NCBI GenBank assembly: GCA_964551475.1
Contig: CAZKCI010000038.1
Location: 1 to 21,517 of the forward strand
Direction: 5' to 3'
Length of the DNA stretch: 21,517 bases
Source of the DNA: CAZKCI01 sp964551475
Lineage (GTDB): Bacteria; Auribacterota; Erginobacteria; Erginobacterales; CAZKCI01
The notes beneath the pieces are model-generated. The model ran no database searches. It had not been told where the DNA came from and was given only the letters and a program-made list of their open reading frames with translations. This document shows, one piece after another, positions 6,724-12,052 of this stretch. The position numbers and the translations under genes were made by a program. The number at the start of each line of letters is the position of its first letter. The first letter of the stretch is position 1.

Positions 6724-7405
6724 AGTGGTAGCGGCCGATGGCCCGGTCGTGGCCGGTGGCCTCCTCCTCGGGGGAGGGCATCTCCTCGCGGGGGGCCTGG
6801 ACGATCTTCTCCACCACCGGGGTCTGCTCGATCTTCTCCGCCGAGGGGGCGGGGGCGGAGACCGGGAAGGAGGCGCTCTTCCCGCCGGTTCCGTAGTCCA
6901 CCATGAAATGGCCGCGGCGGTTCTTCTTCCAGCACTCCTCGGTCTGCTCGGGGCAGAGGGGCTTCTCTTCGCCGTAGGAGATGGTCTGGATCCGGTCCGG
7001 GGAGACGCCGAGACCGACCAGGAAGGTGCGGATGGCCAGGGCCCGTCTCTCGCCCAGGGCCAGGTTGTATTCCTTGGTCCCGCGCTCGTCGCAGTGGCCT
7101 TCGGTCTGCAGGAGGGCCTGGGGGTGGTTCATCATCCAGGAGTTGATCCCTTCCAGCGTGGCCTTGTCCTCGGCCTTGATGTCGGCCTTGTCGTAGTCGA
7201 AGTAGACGTCCTTGAGGACGAGGGCGTCCTCGGGCAGGGCTTCGCCGAAGGTTCCGCCGGTCTGGACCAGCGCGAGATCTCCGCCTTCGCCCGCGAGAGC
7301 CATCTCGTCGGCAGTCGCTTTCGGCTTGGTCGATTTGCAGCCCGCCCCGGCCGCCAGTCCCGCGAGCAGCAGCGGGACCACCATCAATTTCAACTCCCTT
7401 CTCAT
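6719..7405 (-). CDS. pal: Peptidoglycan-associated lipoprotein Pal (OmpA-like domain)
   Basis: Outer-membrane lipoprotein that binds peptidoglycan and TolB as part of the Tol-Pal system. The signal peptide ends in lipobox AGAGC (Cys23). The OmpA-like domain (about residues 62-170) shows VYFDYDKADIK, the meso-DAP-binding helix motif GHCDERGTKEYNLALGERRA and the closing SYGEEKP. At 228 residues it is longer than E. coli Pal (about 173) because of a roughly 55-residue Glu/Pro-rich C-terminal tail without a recognised domain. ATG 7405 has a strong ribosome-binding site (AGGAGG, 8 bp spacing). The gene follows tolB as in standard tol operons, but 469 bp of repeats separate them and a candidate promoter lies just upstream. 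Confidence 0.95.
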   Translation of the reverse strand: MRRELKLMVVPLLLAGLAAGAGCKSTKPKATADEMALAGEGGDLALVQTGGTFGEALPEDALVLKDVYFDYDKADIKAEDKATLEGINSWMMNHPQALLQTEGHCDERGTKEYNLALGERRALAIRTFLVGLGVSPDRIQTISYGEEKPLCPEQTEECWKKNRRGHFMVDYGTGGKSASFPVSAPAPSAEKIEQTPVVEKIVQAPREEMPSPEEEATGHDRAIGRYHY

Positions 7406-7450
7406 TCCTGACCCCTCCTTAGGGTTAAAGTTCGGTCAAAAGACCGGCAC

Positions 7451-7479
7451 ATAGTAGGCAGTGCGGTTTCCGGATGCAA
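7451..7479 (-). promoter_or_regulatory. Candidate sigma70 promoter for pal
   Basis: On the minus strand TTGCAT (7474-7479), a 17-bp spacer and TACTAT (7451-7456) give a weak -35 and a moderate -10, about 40 nt before the pal ATG. A small hairpin (CGGTC-AAAA-GACCG, 7433-7446) lies just downstream in the leader. A separate promoter would make sense because repeats break the tolB-pal junction. Confidence 0.4.
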
Positions 7480-7487
7480 GCAAAATC

Positions 7488-7682
7488 CGGATCTCAGATT
7501 TGAGATTTCAGATCTCAGAACGCGGCCTCGCGGCGATGCGCGATGGATCTGGAGATTTCCGGTCTCAGGTCCGGGATCTCGGATTTGAGATTTCAGATCT
7601 CAGAACGCGGCCTCGCGGCGATGCGCGATGGATCTGGAGATTTCCGGTCTCAGGTCCGGGATCTCGGATTTGAGATTTCAGA
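7488..7682. repeat. 85-bp tandem repeat, about 2.3 copies
   Basis: Two near-identical 85-bp units (7501-7585 and 7586-7670) and part of a third carry GATTTGAGATTTCAGATC, then AACGCGGCCTCGCGGCGATG, then GGATCTGGAGATTTCCGG. The module GATCTCAAATTTCAGAACGC recurs at 16214-16248. Small frames through it are repeat by-products, not genes. Confidence 0.9.
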
Positions 7683-7837
7683 TGCCGGCAACACAATCAC
7701 AACTCACAATCAACAAGTTACAAACAAACCCCAAAACCCAAACACAATATACAAGCGCCGCGCGGACGACGGCGGTTTTTGTGATTTTGTAATTTATGTT
7801 TTTGCTCGGGATTTGTTGTTTGGGATTTGGAGTTTTT
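7683..7837. repeat. Low-GC intergenic stretch, amino-rich then keto-rich halves
   Basis: The first half (about 7685-7757) is almost all A and C on the plus strand; the second (about 7778-7836) is G/T-rich with repeats of GGATTTG and TTTGTTGTTTGGGATTTGG. The halves look like the same degenerate family in opposite orientation. No gene is seen. Base composition is far from that of the coding regions. Confidence 0.6.
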
Positions 7838-7876
7838 GATTTCAGATCTGAAATCTGAGATCTCAAATCTGAGATT
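7838..7876. repeat. Palindromes abutting the tolB stop codon
   Basis: GATTTCAGATCTGAAATC (7838-7855) is a perfect 18-bp palindrome. It is followed by TGAGATCTCAAATCTGAGAT, which reaches the reverse TAA of tolB at 7875-7877. It belongs to the same GATCTCAGATTT family as 7488-7682. Confidence 0.75.
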
Positions 7877-9173
7877 ATTTATGCGGTCCCCAGGACGGGC
7901 TGAAACAGTCCTTGCCGCTGGTGATCCGGACCGGCTCGGCGGCGTTCAGGATGTCGAGCGTGTAGAGGTTGGCCGTCACGCCCGAGCGGGAGGAGTAGAC
8001 CAGGTGCCGACCGTCCGGCGCCCAGGCGGGCTCCTCGTCGCTCCCGGGGGAGCGGGTGAGCTGGTAGATCTGGCCGGTGGAGGTGTCGACCGCGCAGATC
8101 TCGAAGTTCCCGCCGATCTGGGAGGTGTAGGCGATCAGGTTGCCCCGGGGCGACCAGGCCGGGGAGGCGTTGTAGTTGCCGCGGGTGGTCAGCCTCCGGA
8201 CGTTATTCCCGTCGGCGTCCATGATGTAGATCTGGGGCGAGCCCCTCCGGTCGGAGGTGAAGGCGATCTGCGAGCCGTTCGGCGACCAGGAGGGAGAGCA
8301 GTCGTTGGCCGAGCCGTAGGTCAGGCGGGCGGGCTTTTTGCCGCCGATGGTGATCTTGTAGATCTCGTTGTTCCCGTCCTTGGACAGGGTGAGGGCCACC
8401 CATTTCCCGTCGGGAGAGATGGCGGGGAAGGCGTTCAGGCCGGGCTGGGAGGAGAGGACGGTCCGCTCGCCGGTTGCCAGGTTGTCGAGGACGGCCCAGG
8501 GGTAGCCGGAGGCGTAGCTGGTGTAGGCGAGGCTGGTCCCGTCCGGAGACCAGTCGGGGTAGAGGGCCATCCCCTTGCCCGAGTTGATCTGGCGCCAGTT
8601 GTGGCCGCTGGCGTCCATGACGCAGATCTTTTTCTCGCCGCGGTCGGAGGAGACGAAGGCGATCTCGGTCCGGGCCAGCCCCTTCTCCCCGGTCAGGGCT
8701 TCCACGATCTCGTCGGCCATGGTGTGAACGACATCGGGCCACTGTCCCTTCGCCTTGGCGTATTTCCGGGAGTAGACCTGCTTGGCCTGGCCGATCGAAA
8801 CCGCGCCGCAGTCCACCGTGACCTGGTCGCCGGAGACGGTGTAGCCGCCCTTGACCACCACCTCCGCCCCCAGGGAGGCCCACTCCTTCAGGTTGGTCGT
8901 CCCGTTCCGCCGGTCGTTGTCGATCGCCTCCTGGAGGAAGGCGTTGTTGGGCAGCGGCGTGAAGAAACCGGAGATGAGGAGGTCGTCGGCGAGCACATTG
9001 GTCATCTCCCGGGCCAGGTTTTCCCCGCCGGCACCGCGGTTCTCGAAGAGGCAGACCGCGACGTTGATCCGGGGGGCGACCTCCTTGGAAATTCTGATTC
9101 GGGTCTGGGCGGAGACGGAGGAAGAACAGGTCAAAACGCAAGCGAGAGCGAGAGAGAAAATCCTCGGATTCAT
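7875..9173 (-). CDS. tolB: Tol-Pal system beta-propeller protein TolB
   Basis: Periplasmic TolB, which binds Pal and links the inner-membrane Tol complex to the outer membrane. It has 432 residues from ATG 9173. Signal peptide: MNPRIFSLALACVLTCSSSV, then Ser-Ala-Gln. An N-terminal alpha/beta domain (about 28-165) carries INVAVCLFEN and ADDLLISGFF. A C-terminal propeller of PD40-type blades follows, with repeated SPDG or SPNG turns: YPDWSPDGTSLAYTS, PAISPDGKWVALT, PSWSPNGSQIAFTSDR, PAWSPRGNLIAYTS and PAWAPDGRHLVYSS. ATG 9173 is preferred over the in-frame ATG at 9236 because AAGGAG lies 4 bp upstream and the signal peptide starts there. The extra 21 residues of the longer frame are translated GGTTCA repeat. 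Confidence 0.95.
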   Translation of the reverse strand: MNPRIFSLALACVLTCSSSVSAQTRIRISKEVAPRINVAVCLFENRGAGGENLAREMTNVLADDLLISGFFTPLPNNAFLQEAIDNDRRNGTTNLKEWASLGAEVVVKGGYTVSGDQVTVDCGAVSIGQAKQVYSRKYAKAKGQWPDVVHTMADEIVEALTGEKGLARTEIAFVSSDRGEKKICVMDASGHNWRQINSGKGMALYPDWSPDGTSLAYTSYASGYPWAVLDNLATGERTVLSSQPGLNAFPAISPDGKWVALTLSKDGNNEIYKITIGGKKPARLTYGSANDCSPSWSPNGSQIAFTSDRRGSPQIYIMDADGNNVRRLTTRGNYNASPAWSPRGNLIAYTSQIGGNFEICAVDTSTGQIYQLTRSPGSDEEPAWAPDGRHLVYSSRSGVTANLYTLDILNAAEPVRITSGKDCFSPSWGPHK

Positions 9174-9190
9174 GGATCTCCTTGGACAGA

Positions 9191-9310
9191 GGTTCAACGG
9201 TTCAACGGTTCGGAGGTTCAGCGGTTCACGGTTCAACGGTTCAGAGGTTCACGGTTGTCTTTGTTCCTTTTAACCGTTGAACCCTTGAACCGTGAACCAT
9301 TGAACCTTGG
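9191..9310. repeat. GGTTCA-family array in inverted halves
   Basis: About nine GGTTCA-type units of 7-8 bp (9191-9256) face four TGAACC units (9277-9308), so the tolA-tolB gap can fold into a long imperfect hairpin. One end lies 17 bp from the tolB ATG and the other 5 bp from the tolA stop. Confidence 0.85.
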
Positions 9311-9314
9311 TTGG

Positions 9315-10019
9315 TTATTTGGTCAATTCAAAGAGAATATCGAAGTTCTCGTATTTTCCGCTGTAGGTGTTGGGAAGGGGCGGAAGGGGATCGGCCATCT
9401 TCACCGCCTGGACCGCCGACTGGTCCATCAGGTCGAAGCCCGACGATTGGGTGAGCCTGACCCCTTCGATGTGGCCGTCGCGGTAGACGCGGAAGGAGAC
9501 CAGGGAGGTGACCCCGGTCTTCTTCGCCATCGCGGAGGACGGCTGTTTCCAGAGCGTGTAGAGGCGGGTGGACACGTAGGAGGAATACCAGGAGGAAGAG
9601 AAGCGTCCCGTCCCCCCGGGCATCCCTCCGACCATCCCCCCCGCCGAGCCCGGGCGGGCGGTGAGGGCGGGCGTCTTCTCCTGGGAGAGGCGGCTCTCCA
9701 GGCGTTTCCTTAAGTCCGACTCCGGTAAGGTCTTTTCGATTTTGATTCTTTTCGTGATTTTCTTCGGTTGGGAAGGGGTTTTCTTTTCGACGATGACGTC
9801 CTTGTCTTCGAGCGGCGCCGGGGCTTCCATGATCTTCGGCGCGCCGGCGACGGCGGCCGGCCCTTCGGCGGGACCCCCGATCAGCTCCACCGGCGTGATC
9901 GGATCGAAGGTGCGGAAAGGCTTCAGGCCGCCGCCGGCGAAATAGATGACGAAGACCAGGGCGAGATGAGCGGCCAGAACCAGGAAAAATATCCGCTGAA
10001 AACTCAGATCGCGGGTCAT
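9315..10019 (-). CDS. tolA: TolA/TonB-type energy-transducing protein
   Basis: Periplasm-spanning transducer anchored in the inner membrane, 234 residues from ATG 10019. One N-terminal membrane segment (FFLVLAAHLALVFVIYFAGG, about 11-30) is followed by a Pro/Lys/Glu-rich spacer. The C-terminal TonB_2/TolA-like domain carries YSSYVSTRLYTLWKQPS, VSFRVYRDGHIEGVRLTQSS and ADPLPPLPNTYSG. It sits between tolR and tolB, so it is probably the TolA of this system although the C-terminal domain is TonB-like in sequence. An AAGGA ends 1-2 bp before the ATG, closer than ideal. A GTG at 10085 would extend the frame into the upstream gene and is less likely. The stop is 5 bp from the GGTTCA array. Confidence 0.85.
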   Translation of the reverse strand: MTRDLSFQRIFFLVLAAHLALVFVIYFAGGGLKPFRTFDPITPVELIGGPAEGPAAVAGAPKIMEAPAPLEDKDVIVEKKTPSQPKKITKRIKIEKTLPESDLRKRLESRLSQEKTPALTARPGSAGGMVGGMPGGTGRFSSSWYSSYVSTRLYTLWKQPSSAMAKKTGVTSLVSFRVYRDGHIEGVRLTQSSGFDLMDQSAVQAVKMADPLPPLPNTYSGKYENFDILFELTK

Positions 10020-10041
10020 GTCCTTAATGGGGCGGAGCGGG

Positions 10042-10479
10042 TCAGCGTTCGCCGGAACGGGCGGAAGCGGGCTGCGGCTTGGCACGGGCGGCCGCTTTGG
10101 GGGGAGGGGTTTCCTTGGCCGCCGCCCCCGCGGCGGCTTTCCTGACGATTTTTTTGGCCGCGGCCGGCGGGGCCTTGACGGCGGCGGGCGAGGGACGGCT
10201 GACGGCCGTCGCCCGCGCCGCCGAGGTCGCCGACTGGGTCCGGTCCGCGGTCTCGGCTTTTTTCTCCGGGACCAGGGTGTTCAGGTCCGCCGGTTCCGAA
10301 CCGGGCAGCGTCGAGACCTGACGCCCGTTGCCGCCCCCGCCGCCGCCGAAAAGCCAGACGGCCAGCAGGAAGACCAGGTGCCCGGCGAGGACGAACCAGA
10401 AGATCCGCCGGAGGCTCACGGCCGGGGGGAGGGCGGCGGTTGCGCGGAGAGAACGGGGGCTGGCAACATGTATGGTCAT
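10042..10479 (-). CDS. Short TolA/TonB-like protein without C-terminal domain
   Basis: A 145-residue protein with one membrane segment (IFWFVLAGHLVFLLAVWLFG, about 27-46), a Gly stretch, then an Ala/Pro/Lys-rich tail (SRPSPAAVKAPPAAAKKIV and onward) ending without any folded domain. The N-terminal pattern RRIFWFVLAGHLVFLLAVW...GGG parallels QRIFFLVLAAHLALVFVIY...GGG of the next gene (tolA), which starts 23 bp downstream. This suggests duplication of the TolA membrane anchor and spacer. It could be a truncated TolA, a regulator of the TolQR motor, or a decaying copy; intact frame and operon position argue for expression. ATG 10479 lies 2 bp from a GAAATCCGAAAC repeat and has no clear ribosome-binding site. 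Confidence 0.7.
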   Translation of the reverse strand: MTIHVASPRSLRATAALPPAVSLRRIFWFVLAGHLVFLLAVWLFGGGGGGNGRQVSTLPGSEPADLNTLVPEKKAETADRTQSATSAARATAVSRPSPAAVKAPPAAAKKIVRKAAAGAAAKETPPPKAAARAKPQPASARSGER

Positions 10480-10486
10480 TCGAATT

Positions 10487-10514
10487 TGTTTCGGATTTCG
10501 TGTTTCGGATTTCT
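10487..10514. repeat. 14-bp tandem repeat in the tolR-tolA-like gap
   Basis: TGTTTCGGATTTCG is followed directly by TGTTTCGGATTTCT (13/14 identical). The whole 80-bp gap is AT-rich compared with its neighbours. Nothing else is visible in it apart from the hairpin at 10547-10571. Confidence 0.7.
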
Positions 10515-10546
10515 AATTTATTTTTATGAAGCGGTTATATCTTTCG

Positions 10547-10571
10547 AAAGCCGGGGCTGTTATCCGGCTTT
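10547..10571. repeat. 8-bp stem hairpin with the tolR stop codon in its loop
   Basis: AAAGCCGG (10547-10554) pairs with CCGGCTTT (10564-10571). The 9-nt loop holds the tolR stop (reverse TAA, 10560-10562). There is no long T-run, so termination would be weak. Confidence 0.5.
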
Positions 10572-10967
10572 AGGCCGGGTGGCAACCCCGATCCGGTTGA
10601 GGCCGCTGTTGCGGATCCCGTCCAGGACCTGGATCACCACGCCGTAGTTGAGCCCTTCGTCCGCCCGCAGGATCACCGTGGTCTGGGGGTTCGTCGCCGC
10701 CACCGACTGGAGGCGGGCCTTCAGCTCGTCCAGCGTCACCCGCATGTCGTTCAGGTAATATTTGCTGGGGGGCGAGATGGAGACGGTCAGGCTGTCTTCC
10801 GGGGCCTGCATCTTCGAGCGCTTGGTGACGGGCAGGCGGACGTCGATCCCCTGCTCCATGATCGGAGCGGCCAGGATGAAGGCCACCAGGACGCAGAGCA
10901 TCACGTCCACCAGGTTGATGACGTTGATCTCGTTGAAGACCCGGCGATCTTTGGGTTTGCTGATCAT
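10560..10967 (-). CDS. tolR: Biopolymer transport protein TolR/ExbD family
   Basis: Inner-membrane motor component that uses the proton-motive force together with TolQ, 135 residues, a normal length. One N-terminal membrane segment (about 16-35, INLVDVMLCVLVAFILAAP) carries the proton-carrying Asp at residue 21, equivalent to TolR Asp23/ExbD Asp25. The periplasmic part has the family pattern VRLPVTKRSKM, a beta-strand region, and VILRADEGLNYGVVIQVLDG with a closing NRIGVATRP. It follows tolQ by 35 bp and precedes the TolA-like genes, so TolR is a better name than ExbD by context. The ribosome-binding site before ATG 10967 is weak (AGGGA). Confidence 0.93.
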   Translation of the reverse strand: MISKPKDRRVFNEINVINLVDVMLCVLVAFILAAPIMEQGIDVRLPVTKRSKMQAPEDSLTVSISPPSKYYLNDMRVTLDELKARLQSVAATNPQTTVILRADEGLNYGVVIQVLDGIRNSGLNRIGVATRPKAG

Positions 10968-11002
10968 AAATCCCTATCGGTGGTCGATTCCTGGCTCGAC
11001 GA

Positions 11003-11830
11003 TTAGGGAGCCGGGGCGCTGCCTTCATCCGACGGCGGAGGAGGCGGCGGAGGAATGACGGAACGGGGTGAGGAAGGAAGAACCCGGGGACGCAGACGGG
11101 GGCGCGGGGCGGGCTTCTCCGCGGGTGCCTCCGCGGCGGCCGGCTCCGGCTCCTTAGCCTTCTGCTCGTCGGCGGCGTTGAGAAAATCGCCCACGAAAGC
11201 GTCGAGACGCTCGCAGGTCTTGGCGATGCTGTGGGTGAAGTAGTTGTAGGCGAGCAAGGCCGGGATGGCGATGCCCAGCCCCACCACGGTGGTGAGCAGG
11301 GCCTCGGAGATCCCCGGCGCCACCGCGTCCAGGGTGGCCGCCCCCACGAGCCCCATCTGGCGGAAGGCGAGCAGCACCCCCCAGAGCGTCCCCAGGATGC
11401 CGAAGAGCGGCCCGGCGGCGGCGGAGGTGGCGAGGAAGACCAGGTACTTGTCCATCTCCGCGGTCTGCGCCCGGCCGGTTTCGTCCATCGCCGTCCGGAT
11501 CTTGTCCCGGTCTTCCAGGGAGAGCTTGCCGCTTTCGTCCCGGCTCGCGCCGCGACGGATCAACTCCTGGCAGCCGCGCTGGTAGACGGAGAAGAAAGGG
11601 TTGAACTCGGGCGTGATCCGGGAGGAGTTCAGGGAGAACAGGTTGGAGTCGCGGGCGCGCTGAAACTGGGCGAGAAAGGCGTCGGCGAGTCCCCGCACCC
11701 TCCGGAAGAGCAGGAGCTTGTGGACCATGATCGTCCAGGCCCAGATCGAGGCCAGGAACAGGGAGAGATAGATCGACTTCCCGACTAAACCGGAGTCGCC
11801 GATGGCATCAAACAGAATATTGCCGCCCAT
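11003..11830 (-). CDS. tolQ: MotA/TolQ/ExbB proton channel family protein with proline-rich tail
   Basis: Inner-membrane proton-channel subunit of the Tol motor, 275 residues. The first membrane segment is near residues 20-40 (IYLSLFLASIWAWTIMVHKL). Segments 2 and 3 are in the conserved block AGPLFGILGTLWGVLLAFRQ and ISEALLTTVVGLGIAIPALL, with the family Thr/Pro/Gly residues. After about residue 215 the protein has a roughly 55-residue extension rich in Ala, Pro and Glu, ending in seven consecutive prolines, that typical TolQ (about 230 residues) lacks. ATG 11830 is preceded only by a GGA and a T-run, so the ribosome-binding site is poor. It is the first gene of the tol operon, with a promoter at 11998-12026 and a repeat-containing leader of about 160 nt. 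Confidence 0.93.
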   Translation of the reverse strand: MGGNILFDAIGDSGLVGKSIYLSLFLASIWAWTIMVHKLLLFRRVRGLADAFLAQFQRARDSNLFSLNSSRITPEFNPFFSVYQRGCQELIRRGASRDESGKLSLEDRDKIRTAMDETGRAQTAEMDKYLVFLATSAAAGPLFGILGTLWGVLLAFRQMGLVGAATLDAVAPGISEALLTTVVGLGIAIPALLAYNYFTHSIAKTCERLDAFVGDFLNAADEQKAKEPEPAAAEAPAEKPAPRPRLRPRVLPSSPRSVIPPPPPPPSDEGSAPAP

Positions 11831-11847
11831 AAAAAAATCCGGGAAAC

Positions 11848-11961
11848 GGGTTAGGGTAAGGATAATGGTTTAGTCGATGTGTCAGGTTGATGGTGGAACA
11901 CGCCGGCGCGCGCTATCAACCTTACCCATTGACCAGACCCACTCCCTAACCCTTGCCCATT
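11848..11961. repeat. GGGTTAGGGTAAGG-type inverted repeats in the tolQ leader
   Basis: GGGTTAGGGTAAGG (11848-11861) faces inverted relatives CAACCTTACCCA (11917-11928) and CCCTAACCCTTGCCCATT (11944-11961). AGGTTGAT (11884-11891) and ATCAACCT (11915-11922) form an 8-bp stem. The array occupies most of the untranslated leader of tolQ. Confidence 0.65.
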
Positions 11962-11997
11962 TACAGTTGTGGAAACGTTTAAGCTGCGTATGGTTTA

Positions 11998-12026
11998 GGT
12001 ATAGTCCACAGGGGGCGATTCGTCAA
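11998..12026 (-). promoter_or_regulatory. Sigma70-type promoter for the tol-pal operon
   Basis: Minus strand: TTGACG (12021-12026), a 17-bp spacer, then TATACC (11998-12003). Transcription would start near 11990, giving a leader of about 160 nt before tolQ. It lies between the kinase stop (12053) and tolQ, so the tol operon can be expressed independently of the kinase gene. Confidence 0.65.
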
Positions 12027-12052
12027 GGGAAAGCGGGAATATTCGCCGGGGA

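Noticed and set aside
7461..7839. Two overlapping small frames of 70 and 98 residues
   Set aside because: Entirely within the 85-bp tandem repeat and the AT-rich block.
9174..9236. N-terminal extension of TolB
   Set aside because: It encodes GGTTCA repeat. The signal peptide and AAGGAG ribosome-binding site support ATG 9173.
7827..9713. 628-residue open frame on the plus strand
   Set aside because: Antisense to tolB and part of tolA. It reads through the GGTTCA array and has no domain.
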